In this document: positions 1 to 13,510 of the stretch, in pieces
Position numbering within the stretch: position 1 is the stretch's first letter
Layout of the letters: each line of letters opens with the position of its first letter
Source: Chaetomium olivaceum
Lineage: Eukaryota; Ascomycota; Sordariomycetes; Sordariales; Chaetomiaceae
Reading direction: 5' to 3'
Length of the DNA: 64,000 nucleotides
Assembly: GCA_039881045.1 (NCBI GenBank)
Contig: JAYWVB010000025.1
Location: 62,001-126,000 of the forward strand
Made by a program: the position numbers and the translations under genes
The notes under the pieces: generated by a model
Database searches by the model: none
Seen by the model: the letters and a program-made list of their open reading frames with translations, nothing else
What the model was told of the DNA's origin: nothing

Positions 1-317
1 TAGCTGCATTTCCGCTCCAGTGCCGCGCGCCTTGTATGTACATACATACATACTACGCTGCCTTCTTGGGCTTCTCTCAACATACTGCCTGACCTTCCCG
101 GTTCCTTCTTTGACGCTCAAGGTGAGCAATGCTTTTGCTACTGCGTGAAGGATTTGATGGATCGTAGCCGTCATTTCGTTTTGAGCACAAATCTTTGGTC
201 CTCAATTCCAGCCAACAACGGCTTTCCCGGTCAAACCGGACACGGCCTGGCTCCAAACAAGCGAAGACCTGAAGATCGTTGGCCTCTCCGGTTGACCCTT
301 AGGCGGAGAAAGCAAAA
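1..317. promoter_or_regulatory. TEL1 upstream region
   Basis: This is the 5' flank of TEL1. It holds a short GTATGTA/CATACATA repeat near 35-54 and otherwise no gene or motif I can support. It probably contains the TEL1 promoter and leader. Confidence 0.4.
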
Positions 318-3300
318 ATGCCACGGCAACCGAAGACGTACAATGGTGACACGGTCAATTTTAAACAGCTCGCTGGTAAGTGATATGTTTGGTCGAGCAT
401 CGACTCAAGTACATCGTCTGACGCGAGACAACGTCCGTAGTGCGCCTCACAAGTGGGACAATTACAACACGTACCGATGCCATTGCAAGTAAGCCGCAAT
501 TTCCTACTTACCGGGTGTCCGCATTCTTTAAACTGTGAACTGACCTCGCTTTACGATTGCAGCGTTATTGGGATTTTTCGAGGCCGTCGAACGCGGCTCT
601 CAGAGGTAGATACTGCCATGCCCCTTAGTGCCCCTTTTTGAGTTGTTGTTGACACAAATAGGAACCCCTTTGATGACAAGTCCTACCACTCCATCTACGA
701 GGCCTTATTCCGCTGCGCCCTCATAGAGAAAGAGAGCTACTTTACTTCCAAAAAGTCGGCCAAATCCATTGCAAGACTAGAAAAGTGTGCTCGGGCCTTA
801 CGAACAGCTGTTCGCCATGGAGCTACCAAGATCAGACGCAAGACGGGCAAGGCCATCGTCGATCACATCGCCCAAGTCCTCCCCGGGCCCGATGGAAGCT
901 ATATTACACCTCTTCTCGAAGACTACGTGAAAACTCTCAGCGCCTTCCTCGAATTCTCCGGCAACGTCGAGAATCTCGCCGTTAGCGAGTCCTGGGACAC
1001 GTGTGCCCTTTTCTGTGTCGAGGCCCTTTACCGCTACCTTGAGACGGGCGATCGGGAGAGTGGTTCCCTGTCTCGCGCCTCTCCGGCTCCAGGGCCGAGT
1101 CTCAGGTCTGGTTCCGTTGCCCTACTACAGGGATCCGGTCAAATTGGTGGCATGATGGCCCTTGAGTTCTTGACATGTCTCGGCCTTCTCGTAGCCGCTC
1201 CAAACGCGCCGGTGTCGAGAAAAGCAGACAAGATCTCAACCGTGGTGCTGCAGATCCTCCAGCTCCGGCAAATGAAAATCGGAGAGCTGCAAAAAGTGGC
1301 CTTCTCGACCTTCAAGCTGGTCTTCCAACGCACTCAGGCTGACGACGTTGCCTTGTCTAAGACGCTGGCCAGGAATATGATCCCTCTGGTTTCGTATTGG
1401 TGGCAGCCTCGTGCTCTCTCACGAGACGCAATGTTGAATTCTGTCCGCGATGAAATGCTCAAGACGATTTACGGGACACATCTTTACGTCGAGAGCCTGC
1501 TTCGGGATGCCACTGATGAATCTTTCTTTCAAGATGTCGAGGATCTGCTGGACTCTTTATGGTCCGACTATTCAAAACGCGAGGACCGCGCCCGCCTCCA
1601 ACTCGACGATGTGACCTTCACCAGGTTGCGTTTACCCGAGGACTACCCTTCTACCGCCGTTTTCAGCCTCCGTCCCTACAATCAGGCAGGCGAGCAGAAC
1701 TGGGCTCTTCTTGAGAACCTCGCAATTCTGGAGGCTGCTTACTCGCGGTACGCCCAGCGAGAGCACAGCCAACAGCAACCCGACCATGGCCAGCCCCGGA
1801 AGAGACGCCGAGTAGCCGGCAGTGCCAACAGGATACTCCAGAAGATCAAGTCATTGGACCCTGCGGTTCGTCTATCTGCTCTGCAACTCCTACCATTCCT
1901 AGCCAAACGGAAGCCGCTTTTGTTAGAAGACATCTCCGAGGCGATGGCAGACTTGTCGAAGTCCGTCACCGCTAAGCAGGGTGCGGTCGCATCTTGGGCG
2001 ATGATTGCTTGTTCTAGGTAAGTATTGGGACACTTCACCGCATCATTCACTCGACGGAGACTAATCAGGCAAAAGCTTTACCGCCTATGAGGCATCCCAG
2101 CATGTATCTCTCAGCTCATCCTGGAAGCATCTCTGGCACTTGGCTGTACGAGCCCTGTCTCTGCCACCTACCAGCCGTGCTGCTTGTGTCCTGCTCCATT
2201 CGGTGTTGGAAGCGAACCTCGTGCCGAGACACGAGCTCGCGGATGATGTCAATCAAATCGTCACAACCGCCGACATCAGCGGCCCATCAGTGCTAGTCGA
2301 CTCGTCTCTCACCCTCATGTTGAGCCTGTTGCGCCTTCGCAACAACATGTTCCCTAATGCCAGTCAAGCCACTTCCAATCACATCATCCGATGGGTGTTT
2401 GTCCGATGGAGCCCTGGTAAGTTGATCTCAGTGTCATAACTTGGAGATAATTCTGACCTGTCCGGTAGCTGAGTTGATATACGCCTCCTTTCACGCCACT
2501 CACGCAACCCCGTTTGATATCGTCAATCTTCTGAAGGCCTGTTATGGTGCCCCGGCACTTACCATGCCAGTGCCACTTCGCTTGTTCGGCGGTCCCATTT
2601 GCCAGTTCTGGAAAAGCCAGACGGAAACCCGTTCTTTCATACGGTATCTGCTTCTCTCAGACCAGGATGACGCTGTGGCGCCAACGGCATCCGCCGCGAG
2701 CATATTCTTGGCTGATGAGCAACAAGCTGAGCATCAGCCAGTGGCCGATCCATCGGGATCCCATGCCGCACGACGGCTTGCGCTTGAGTTGCTCTATCCG
2801 AAGATTGAAGAACTGCATCAGTTGACGGAGTCATGGCAAAAGCGCGGAGCAGAAGGTGCAACCCCAGTTTCTACTGAGCGGCTTCAGAGCATCGTTCTCG
2901 CGTGCCTCACCGGAGCTCTCCTGCTTCCAGAACTTGCCAATCTGAACTCGTCCGCGTCCAGGGACCTCGAAACTACTCTTTTTGGCATCGTTGATGCCAC
3001 ATTCCGAGTGATCTCGGCCGCCCCCACGAGTGAGAACTTTTTCGACCTGGTTTTGACATCTTCGGCCGCGTACATCCCCCCAGCCATGGAAGCGGAGCTG
3101 GTCGCTTTGAAGAGAGACAGGCCACATCTGCTGAAATTCTTCGGGAAGCTTTCCGACGCGTTACACGAGAGATCCCGCCGAGAATCCTCTCTCCGCGATC
3201 CTGATGTTGTTGACATTGACGACGAGTTCGAGTCGCAGACTAGCCAACATAGTACGACATCTAAAAACAAGATTCTACCGAGGAGGGATGTCTTGCTGTC

Positions 3301-6300
3301 TCATACATCGGAGGCTTTCTATCTTGAGACCAGCCTGCGGATACATTTCCTCGAGGTCATACGTTCGGACGACGGCGAGATTGGCCGCGTTCCCGAGAAC
3401 ATCGTTGACCAACTTGTCGAACTTCCGAACGAGCAATTTCTATCTTGCCGGTTTTTCATGCAGGAGCTCTTCACATCAGACGCCATGGTTCCCCTCGAAT
3501 CCGCCATTAAGATCTTGGAGACTGCTGGGCGCATAATCAGCCGAGACGAGTTTTCGTGCTGCGAAGTGGCACTATGCACTTGTCTCGGCATCATGGAGAG
3601 CTTCATCAGTATGTGGACAGATGATAGCTTGGAGATTTCAGCCATGGCAGGGGATCTCTACCACTACTTGGTGAAGATTTGCTTGCCCAACAACGCATTA
3701 TCCCCAGCCGCGCAAGTTCAGCTCTCGAGCCTGCTCTTGCATCTGTTGGAAGTCAAGTCCACTTACGCTTCCACTCTCGAGTTACCGTCCTGTCGGTCAA
3801 CACTGATGAGCATTCTACAAGACGGAGCTATGGACGTAAAGTACTTCATTGGGTGCAACCTCCCCAAAATCTTTGGGTTGTATGTTCTCAAGACACACGA
3901 CACCATCTTTGTCGACGTTCTGGAGAGTCTTCCTTCAGACCCGCATGTCACCGAGGGGATCGCATATCGGTTGTTTGTGCTCGCAGAACTTGCCTGCCAA
4001 TGGCCAACTCTCCTCCGCCGATGCATTTACCACATCTTTGAGACGCCGGGGAAGATATCCCAGTCGGGAAAGTATGCGGCCAGCTGTCTGAAGAGAATAT
4101 CGCGAACGTTGCAACTCAACGGGCCTCAGGAGTTATTCCGGCTCTTCGCTCCTCAACTGCTGTATACCTGGCTGGAGGGCGGTTCAATTCAAGAGATCCC
4201 GTTTGAGATATTTGGCTTTCCGAGCCTCCATGATCTCCTGCAAGAAGCCCAGACCGAAGCTGCCGCCATCATGATCATGCGTGGGCAAGAGAAAGAGGCG
4301 CTTGATTTAACGCAGGCGTTGGGCTTGACACCCGAGCAACTAGTTCAGCAGAGCTTTACCAAGATCATTACTTACAGCATCGCACACGATATCAGCATTC
4401 CGGGCGGCGCCGACTACGTGACAGGAGAGAGTCGGCTCAGGAAGATCCTGGGGAAGGAAGGGTTCCTCGCAAACATCCACCTCAACTTCGCCGATATCAT
4501 CGCCACCTTCTTTGACATTTTTGACCAAGAAGACCCCATCGAGAAGGCTTTCCGGAGGGATGAACGATTTGCCTATGCAGCAAACGCCATGGAGGAGATC
4601 AAGAAGCTCGGGCACCTACCCGCCGCCCTTCCTTCAAACCAGCAGCCGATGTTCAAGGCAAAGTATTTGCCGAGAGAGATTGTCCACTTGTGCAGCCGGA
4701 CCCCATACGAACCGGAAACGTTGTGGACGCCCGCCCTTGTCGTTTTCGTAGCCCGCAAGCTGTTGAACACGATACACCCGGCGCTCGGCCCACTCCATGC
4801 TTGCTCCGTCCTACGCAAATCCGCGTTTTGATCTGTATGGCTGGCGAGCACGCAACATCGACATATCCTCTGGAAATGCTCCTGCATTCTTTGCGAGTGT
4901 TTGTTGTTGATCCGGAGTGCGCCGATGATGCTCTGGGCATCACACAGTACCTCATTCTCAAAGGAGACAGCCATCTTAGACAGACTCCATCCTTCCTTGC
5001 TGGGTACGCTCTCTCTAGTCTAGCAGACCTCCGCGTCTTCCTCGAGTCGAGCCAGTCCAGCACGACACAAGAAAGCCAGTTCAAGGCAACCATGACCAAG
5101 GCAGAACTCTTCCACTCGTGGTTCTCCAAGTATCTGGCGAACTACGACTCTCCTGCGTTTCAGGATGAGGCACAGAAACGTGCCTTCAAGTCCATTACGC
5201 AGTCGGCTGCTCATATTCGGGCTTCTGGCAATGCGGAAAAGGGCACACATGAAAGTAATCTGCTCTTGGAAATCCTTGAAGATTGGGATCGCAAGAACCA
5301 ACTTTTGAACGAGCCCGCGCGGGATGTCGCTCTCTCTATGCTTTGTGGAGTCTTCAAAGTCCCTCCGTCTAGTCGGTTTGATGTCATTGAGAGTGATGAT
5401 GACGCGTTGAGCCACAGTGCCGTCGTGTGGAGGAGCTGCGCCTCGCAGCGTTTGGGGGGAGAATACCTGGCCTGGGCCGGCAGGGTTCTGGGCCGTTCAT
5501 TCGCAGCATCTGGTGAAGTTCCGGACGAGCTGCTACGCGAGTCTCATCTTAAGGAGTACCGAAGGCTATCGTTGGAGATCGGCGGCTCGGAGGAGGGGCT
5601 GCTGAATCTCATTGAGGCGCTCACTGTTAGTGGCGATTGCTTCACGGCCGGCCTGGCCGAAGCTGCGTTGCGGACCGTGGTCTCGGATGCAGTAAGCGAT
5701 GATGACCATGACCTTCTCGGTGCTTGCCAGCAGAGCCTTGCCGAGCCGCTGCTGATTTCGTCAAACTGGGATCCTTACCGGACACCGCGGTCTGATGGAT
5801 ACAAGGTAGATATTCCCCCCGAAGCGGAAGTGTTTTCAGCCGAGCACTTTGAGAGTCCGGACTGGTCGCAGCAACTTGCTACACTTTTGGCCCAGTCAGT
5901 GCCGGAGATTGTGACGTTGAGGGTTCTACCCCCAATCCTCAGCAAGGTCAGGGGGTTTGCGGAACGGGCATTTCCCTTTGTTGTTCACCTGGTCTTGACC
6001 TACCAGTTGGACAAACAGCAGGGCGCAAAACGACAGCTGTCAGAGGCCCTCAAGGGGTGGCTCAACTCCGCCTCGGATTTGGCCAAGGAGAACCTAAAGC
6101 TTCTGATCAACACGATCCTCTACTTGAGAACCCAACCACTACCGGGCGAGGCCTCAATCGCAGACCGGGGACACTGGCTCGACATCAATCTTTCGAGCGC
6201 AGCGGCAGCCGCCACACGATGTGGCATGTTTAAAGTTGCCGTCTTGTTCGTTGAGCTGGCCAACTCAGAATCGTCCAGAGGTTCACGGCGCTCCTCCGCA

Positions 6301-9300
6301 ATCAGAGAAATTGAAGATTCGAGCGAGATCTTGTTGGAAATATTTGAGAACATTGACGACCCGGACGCGTACTACGGTCTAAACCAAGACGCCTCGCTCT
6401 CCACCGTCGTGTCTCGCCTGGAGTATGAAAATGATGGAGGCAAGAGCCTTGCCTTCCGCGGCGCTCAGTACGACAGCCATTTGCGGAGTAGGGATTCCGC
6501 CTCGCGACAGGATGGCCAAGCGCTCATCAAAGCGCTAAGCAGTCTTGGTCTTGCCGGGTTATCGAACTCCCTTCTTCAAACGCAGCAAAGCCTAGACGGT
6601 TCCTCCGACTCGCTCGATGGAACGTTCACCACGGCGAGGAGATTGGAGCTATGGAACCTTCCAGCGCCGTCAACCAGCGACAACTGGGCTGTCACGGTGT
6701 ACAAAGCATATCAGAGCATGCACCAGGCTCCTGATGTTGACTCTGTGAGGAGTGTAATCCATGATGGGTTGAGGAGTACCGTCAGGCACCTGACCAGCCG
6801 CAGCCTCAATACTTCAACACTGCGGCATCAGCTTGGTGCGCTTGCGGTGCTGGCGGAGCTAGATTATGTACTGAACGTTACCGACCAGTCTGAGCTGCAG
6901 TCTTCGCTAGAGAACTTTGAAAAGCGATCTAAGTGGATGATGAGCGGACGGTAAGACCTCCCCTACAATAATCAAGAGCGCGAAAGACTAACAGACTCAG
7001 ATACCCCGACGTGGGCCAGATTCTGTCCTGCAGGGAGACCACATTGAGCATGTGGAGTCAACAGCACAAATTGAGAGCGACGAGGTTGACTCCGGCTGAT
7101 GCTCGTCTCGTACAAATCCGTGGCATGCTACTCTCATCCGACATCTTCCGCTTTCATCGCGCGAACCAGGAAACCCTCAACATTTCGACGGCGCTCACAG
7201 GCCTCATCCGAACGAGCGAGACCCTAGGTCTCAACGTCGATGCTGCGATCAAAATGGAGGCAGCTAACTCATTATGGGATCACGGAGAGATGATCACTTC
7301 CATCCGGATGTTGCAAAACATTGACAAAGACTCGTCACTGAAGAAACAGACTGTGCCAGTCAGCCGTTCAGACCTCTTGTCAAAGATCGGCTACCAGGTC
7401 TCTGTTGCGAGACTCGAGAGCCCGGACAGTATCCAGAAAAAGTACCTCGAGCCAGCACTCAAGGAACTTCGAGGCAAGATTGAAGGAAAGGAAGCCGGAC
7501 AGGTATTTCATCAGTTTGCCATGTTCTGTGACGAACAACTCCAGAACCCCGACAGCTTGGAGGATTTAGCACGTCTGCAGAATCTCAAGAAGGGCAAAGA
7601 CGAAGAGGTTGCCCAGCTGAAGGCCCTGATCGCCAGCTCCAAGGACTCTCAGCACAAGAACCGATACTCAAGCCATCTGGCAAAGGCGAGGCAGTGGCAA
7701 GACCTCGACCAACAAGAGCTCCGCCGGGTTGAACAGAGTCGATCCGAGTTCCTCAGGTTGAGTCTGGAGAATTACCTACTCTCTCTGGCGGCATCCGATG
7801 AACACAACAACGATGCCCTGCGCTTCATGGCCCTTTGGCTCGAGCAGTCGGAGGAGGATGTATCAAACGAGGCCGTGAAGAAGTACATCGGCAAGGTCCC
7901 GACCCGCAAGTTTGCGCCCCTGATGAACCAGCTTTCCTCGCGTTTGCAGGACCAACAGGCGCTATTCCAGAAGCTGCTGATCGACTTGGTCTACCGCATC
8001 TCCGTTGACCATCCCTATCATGGCATGTACCACATTTGGTCTGGGGCCAGGACCCGCGTCAACAAGGACGATGAGATGGCCGTCTCTCGGCAAAGGGCGA
8101 CTGACCGGGTGGCGAAGGCACTCACCAAGTCGGAGACGGTGGCCAAGATCTGGCCAGCCATCGATCAGACAAGCAGAGCCTACCACGCGCTTGCTATGGA
8201 CCGTGATCCTAATAGGTACAAGGCCGGGCAAAAGATCGCGATCAAAAACTCGTCAGTGGGCCAAAACTTCCTCAGTATACTCGCCAGGTACCCCATCCCG
8301 CCTCCCACGATGCAGATGGCATTGTCAGCCAGCCAGGACTACTCGGACGTGCCAATGATTCACAAGTTCGAACCGGACATGTCCATCGCCTCAGGTGTGA
8401 GCGCCCCCAAAATCATCACTGCCGTGGGCACCAACGGTCAGCGGTTCAAGCAGCTCGTTAAGGGAGGAAATGATGACCTGCGTCAGGACGCCATCATGGA
8501 ACAGGTATTCGCCGCCGTCTCCGAACTTCTCAAGCTTCACCGGACAACGAGACAGCGAAACCTTGGCGTCAGAACTTACAAAGTCCTCCCACTAACCTCC
8601 TCCTCCGGGCTCATCGAGTTCGTCTCCAACACGATCCCTCTCCACGAATACCTGATGCCCGCTCACGAGAAGTATTACCCCAAAGACCTCAAGGGCTCCC
8701 AATGCCGCAAAGAAATCTCCAATGCCCAAACCAAGGCCACCGAGACCCGCATCTCGGCCTACCGCAAGGTCACCGAGCGCTTCCACCCGGTCATGCGCTA
8801 TTTCTTCATGGAGTACTTCCCCGACCCGGACGAGTGGTTCCACAAGCGCACCGCCTACACCCGCACAACAGCCGCCATCTCCATGCTGGGCCACGTGCTC
8901 GGCCTGGGCGACCGGCACGGGCACAACATCCTGCTGGACACCGAAACAGGCGAGGTCGTGCACATCGACCTGGGCGTCGCCTTCGAGATGGGCCGCGTGC
9001 TGCCCGTCCCCGAGCTCGTGCCCTTCCGCCTGACGCGCGACATCGTCGACGGCATGGGCATCACCAAGACCGAGGGCGTCTTCCGCCGCTGCTGCGAGTT
9101 CACCCTCGACGCCCTGCGCGAGGAGGCCGCCTCCATCCAGACCATCCTCGACAGCCTGCGCCACGACACCCTGTACCAGTGGTCCATCTCGCCCGTGCGC
9201 ATGGCCAAGCTGCAGAACGCGCGTGGCTCGGCGGCGGCGGCGGCGGCGGCGGCGGAGGGCGGTGGGGAGGAGGGCGGTGAGGGCGGTGAGGATGTTGGCG

Positions 9301-9557
9301 GGGCGGGGCGCGAGAAGAAGGCGCGCTCAGTGAATGAGCCGAGTGAGGCGGACCGTGCGATTGAGGTGGTGAAGAAGAAGTTGAGTAAGACGCTGAGTGT
9401 GATGGCGACGGTCAATGATTTGATCAACCAGGCGACCAGCGTGTCGAACCTGGCGGTTTTGTATTCTGGTACGTTGTCTTTCCTGCCCCGAGGATTGTTG
9501 TTCTCTTATCGGCGACGGATTTGCTAACATCTCGCAGGTTGGGCGGCATATGCTTGA
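318..9557 (+). CDS. tel1: TEL1/ATM-family serine/threonine protein kinase
   Basis: Nuclear PI3K-like checkpoint kinase acting in double-strand-break signalling and telomere maintenance. Inferred exons are 318-375, 563-605, 662-2017, 2076-2416, 2469-6950, 7001-9468 and 9538-9557, giving about 2,922 aa, the usual fungal Tel1 length. The middle is HEAT/FAT-like helical sequence. The kinase domain shows KIITAVGTNG and GGNDDLRQD near 8408-8490, the catalytic GLGDRHGHN near 8902-8930 and the HIDLG metal-binding loop near 8960. The FATC tail ends in AVLYSGWAAYA, and its last seven residues need the 20-nt final exon. An Ala8/Gly-Glu-rich insert (9226-9300) separates kinase and FATC. The frame breaks once, at 4817-4819: one extra A in the AAA would join two conserved halves (see findings). 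The N-terminus is the least certain part. Exons 1-2 were chosen because they splice in phase, but the 187-nt intron 1 could hide another small exon carrying the TAN motif. Confidence 0.93.
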
Positions 9558-10250
9558 TTGAGTAGTTATGGGATGGGCCCGTCATCTTGTGTATTATACA
9601 CTTGTTGTTGTTATACCGAATAGACCAGTCTCCTTGTCACCGTAAATTATTGAGTTGCACCCAACTGGCTGCGGAGGTGCCACCGTGCCATTATCAAGCC
9701 ATAACATATGCCTTTAGGACATCCGATACAGATTAGGTACATGTACATACAACGTAATTTTCCAATTCTCTACAGGTGAGACAACTGAATTCCCATGTAC
9801 GCCCCTTCTTGTAGACGCCATAATACGAAACCCGAAGCGAAACTCGCATCTTGTCTTGACGAATGCCATGCCAAAGTTCGGGGTAATCCTGTGCAAAAAA
9901 TAAAGGAAAAGAATAAAGGAAAAGATAAACGCCTCTTTCTCCAGCCCATCCCTGCTCTTTGTACATCCAACGATATCCCCCAACCCAACCAACCCCTAAA
10001 CCAGCCGGATGAGGGTGTTCCAAGTGTGCGAGCCACCCCCGATATATCCAGCAGCACAGCACGTCCAGTGCCTATCGGAATCCACATGACATTAAAAACA
10101 ACACCACCTCCTACCCAACCAGCAAGCCTATCCTGCGGCTGTCCCCCCATACCCCGCCGAGGGGTTCCTCGCAATCCAAACCCAGCAACACTCCTCCCCA
10201 ACCCAAAGCGAAGGAAGAAAAAAAAAGACCAACCAACCAACCCATCCTCA
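9558..10250. other. Convergent intergenic region TEL1 / SNF5
   Basis: Shared 3' flank of TEL1 (+) and SNF5 (-). It probably holds both 3' UTRs and polyadenylation sites. Open frames here are A/C-rich and show no conserved protein, so I call no gene. Confidence 0.5.
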
Positions 10251-12568
10251 TCACGCCCCCGCCCCCTGAGGCGGAGCAGAAGCAGCCATCCCCTTCCCGA
10301 GCCTAGCGAGCACGCGCTCGCGATGCGCGCGGTTCTTGAGATGGACCTCGAAGTTCTGGACGGTGGTGTCGGGTCCCGCGGTGTACGACTTGCCGGGGCA
10401 GTCGCGGCACCTTATGCGCGGCAGCCAGGCGAACTGGATGTTGGGCGGCAGTGGCTCGCCGGGGGGCGCGGCGACGAGGGGGGAGACGAAGGCGTTGGTG
10501 TCGGTGTTGATAGCACAGTAGCGCATCATGGCCTCGAAGGAGTCGGTCGGGTAGGACTTGAGGAGGGCCGCTAGCGCGGCGGAGAGCCAGTCCGGCGGTG
10601 GGGGCTGTGAGAGAGATGGTTAATATATCAAGGCTCGGGGAGAGAGGTGGGGAAGGAGGTAAGACATACAGGTGGGTCCGGGTTTGCGCCGTTAGGCCCG
10701 GGTGGAGGGGCGGGAACGCGGCCTATTTGGCCTTGGAGTGATGGCGCGCTGTTGGGGGGTCTGGACGGGAGATGTTGGTTGGTTGCGGAGGGGGTAGACG
10801 GGGGCCCCATGGAGCCTGGGGCAGCAGCGCTCGGGGCGCGTTGGTGGGCGAGTGTGGGTGTGGCGGATGAGTGTGGTGTTTGTCTAGCCCGGAGATCCCG
10901 CATGAGCTTCCGTAGCCTCGCGGGGTTAACGTGGAGGGTGACAATGTATTGCTGGGGTTCTTCGGTTTGTTCTCGGGTGGCTTCGCGGCCGACACGGCGG
11001 GATGTGCGCGTCTCGTGGTGGTGGATGATGGCTTCAGGGGTTTCAGATCGCCCCAGATTTGCCATGCGCTGAGCGGCTGCGCTGGCAGCACCGCGCATCC
11101 CCCTCGTCCTGGCAGTCCCCTGGAGCTGCGACATGGCGGGTGAGTCGGGCACGGAGTCGTCACTATCCTCCGAGTCGGACAGGTCACCGTCACGAGCTGC
11201 CCGCTTGCCTCTCCCCGCTAAGCCACTACCCAACGCCCGCTTGTAAAGGCGGCTATCTTCGATATGGGTTGCAGCGCCGGGCAATACCGAGGAAACAATG
11301 GATGTCCGTATCGTCCTCTGCCGCTCCTTGAGATCGGGCAACTGAGGGCCGCCGCGCCGGTTGATAGAGCGCTTCTGTCTCCGTTGCTCGCGCGAGAACA
11401 TGGTCTCGGTCCTCTCAAGTTCGGCTTCCGTGTTCTCGTACAGATAAGGCGCATAATCTTTTGCTTGTTGCTGCGGCCTGAAGACGGAGGGCAGAGGGGT
11501 CGGGAGGAACGCAGCTACGAGGTCCGCGTCCTCGATCGGGCGGCCGTCGAAAGGATGGCCAACGCTATACAAGCTGCGCGTGAAAAGCTGCGACTGCTCG
11601 CGTATGCAGTGGGCAATTGCTGTTGTGAATTCGCCAGACAGTGACAGGTCGCGGGCCATGCTCGTGGCGAAGTCCTCGGGTGAATTCATAGGATTATTGA
11701 CATCCCATTCGAACTGATCGACTAGCGTATGTGCTCCTATCGTAATGTTGAGTTTGACTAGGATGCGCATCTCGTCGTTCTTGTAGGCCGAGTATGGCAG
11801 CTCTGGATCCAGAGCGTCTTCCTCGGAATAAGCGAAGGGGTAAAAATCGTTCAACTGCTCGTGGATTTGCTGCACCACCTGGTCATAGACGGGTTTGTCA
11901 ACACCCGGGTTTAAGCCCATATCTTCGATTAGCTGAGCCGCAAAAAGCTCGACAGACACCAAGCGCTCGTGGAGGTTAAAGGTGAACGTGTCGCGCAGCT
12001 TGATCTTGTCCCAATCAACGTCTATCCGGACGGGCACCAGCTCCTCGTGCTGCTCGGCCTGCTTCTTCATATCTTTCTTGGCGAACTTGAGGGCTGGCGT
12101 GGTCCTCCTGCCGGGGCGTGGTTTCTGCGATGGGTATATGATTTTTGTCGTGGAGCCATTTTCGGTGTAGCCATTGCCGTAACCACGATAGCCTTCTCCG
12201 TAAAGCCTAGCAGGGTAGGCGGCATAGAACTCGCGGTATTGGCGGTAGTCACTAGCGCGTGCAAGCATATCTTTGGTGTCCTTCTCGAGCCTGATTTGAG
12301 CCTCCTTGAGGGCTGCGGAATGAATCCAATCGTGTGTCTGGAAGCGTTCAACGATGGCTCTATCGAGTGCGGCCTTGTCGCGAGTCGGGAGTGTGCTGGT
12401 CGCATCGGCTTGGGGAGTGGCGGAGTTGGACGGTGCGGCATTGGCTGTCGGGGGTGCTACCGCCGGAGCGACGGATGAAGATGAAGCGGAACTCGGGGGG
12501 GCTGTCGATGATGGTCCGTCACCGTCGCCGCCAGCAGCCGACGATGCGGACACTTGGGAAGCGGCCAT
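10251..12568 (-). CDS. snf5: SNF5/SMARCB1 subunit of the SWI/SNF chromatin-remodelling complex
   Basis: Core subunit of SWI/SNF (BAF-type) nucleosome remodellers, acting in the nucleus. Two coding exons, 12568-10670 and 10604-10251, are joined in phase 0 by a 65-bp intron and give 750 aa. Both tandem SNF5 repeats are present: RPT1 beginning VPVRIDVDWDKIKLRDTF and RPT2 beginning ILVKLNITIGAHTLVDQFEW, the latter followed by the expected EDFA and FTTAIAHCIREQ helices. The N-terminus is low-complexity Ser/Ala/Pro. The C-terminus, which needs exon 2, carries a Cys-containing segment (CRDCPGKSYTAGP) and an ENFEVHLKNRxHR-like motif typical of fungal Snf5. The start chosen is the ATG at 12568 (MAASQVSASS). 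The frame is open for 38 further codons upstream, but they read as hydrophobic leader sequence that does not fit a nuclear protein. No frame damage was seen. Confidence 0.95.
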
Positions 12569-13510
12569 ATTGAATACAAAAAGGGGAGGGGGAGCAACCC
12601 CGAAGAAAAATAAATAAATGAGGAGAGAATAAGAAAAAGAATGGCTGCAATTAAGCAGCAGAGAGAGTCCCCGGATGCGCAATTCGTTCGGTGTCGATGT
12701 CGTGTGGATTGGGGTGCGTGATGTTGTGGTAAATGTCGAAATGCGACGATGCGCTGTCGCTCAACCTAAGTTCTGTTCGCGGTGAGGCTGGCCCAGGACG
12801 GGATGCGCGAAAGTCGAAGAAACGGCGACGCGCAACTGGCCAATGGGACGACAGACGGCAAAGGCTAGCCTGGTGAACTGCGGGTCAGGTCAAGGTTGAA
12901 GGGACATGTTTTCGCTTCCATCTTTTGCAGCGAGCTGAGCAGCCTATGGGCAAAAGAAGCCGAAACTCCAAGTGCAGATGCCATCCAAACCTTAACTACA
13001 GGGACAGAATGAAAGTTATTTGGAAGCCTAAAATTTGAAAACTACCTTAATCGCTCTTCTTATTGCTCCAGCCTTTTAATTTGATATCTTTTCCAGGTTT
13101 CTTGTCTCTGTTTTTGATTTCTTAACTTCTTATTCTCCTTTCGAGTTCGGCCTTTTTTGTCCAAAAGATGCCAAGGACATACGAATACCACAGCAGAACC
13201 CGCGGGGCTTGGCAGCACCCAGCTGTGGCTCGTGCTTCTTTCCTCGAAGCAGCCCCTCAGGTCGTCATCATAACCGGGCGGGCCCAGTCGCACATGCAGC
13301 TCAGGCGCAGAGCGGAGCCTGGACACAAACCAGAGAAACCCCTCCCCCGCTTCAACAAAATCAAGCAGCAGGACTTCAAAACCGTCACGGACCCCCGCAG
13401 CTTGTTCCCTGACTTTCTTCTGGCCCTCCGCTGTAGTCCTGTTTATCGACTTGGACACGCTAGATTTTATTTTATTTTGACGACACTCGCTCAGAGTATA
13501 GCTGGTCAAG
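12569..13510. promoter_or_regulatory. Divergent promoter region SNF5 / Cdb4-like gene
   Basis: A 942-bp gap between two outward-facing start codons, so it must hold both promoters and leaders. There is a pyrimidine-rich stretch at about 13040-13160 before the plus-strand gene. Overlapping open frames on both strands show no recognisable protein. Confidence 0.5.

Noticed and set aside
8592..9280. Long open frames on both strands over the TEL1 kinase region
   Set aside because: GC-rich codon bias in the kinase exon keeps the other frames open; the kinase motifs in the main frame are decisive.
9795..10574. 259-codon plus-strand frame overlapping the SNF5 end
   Set aside because: It lies opposite the SNF5 last exon and 3' UTR and has Pro/Lys-rich, non-conserved sequence.
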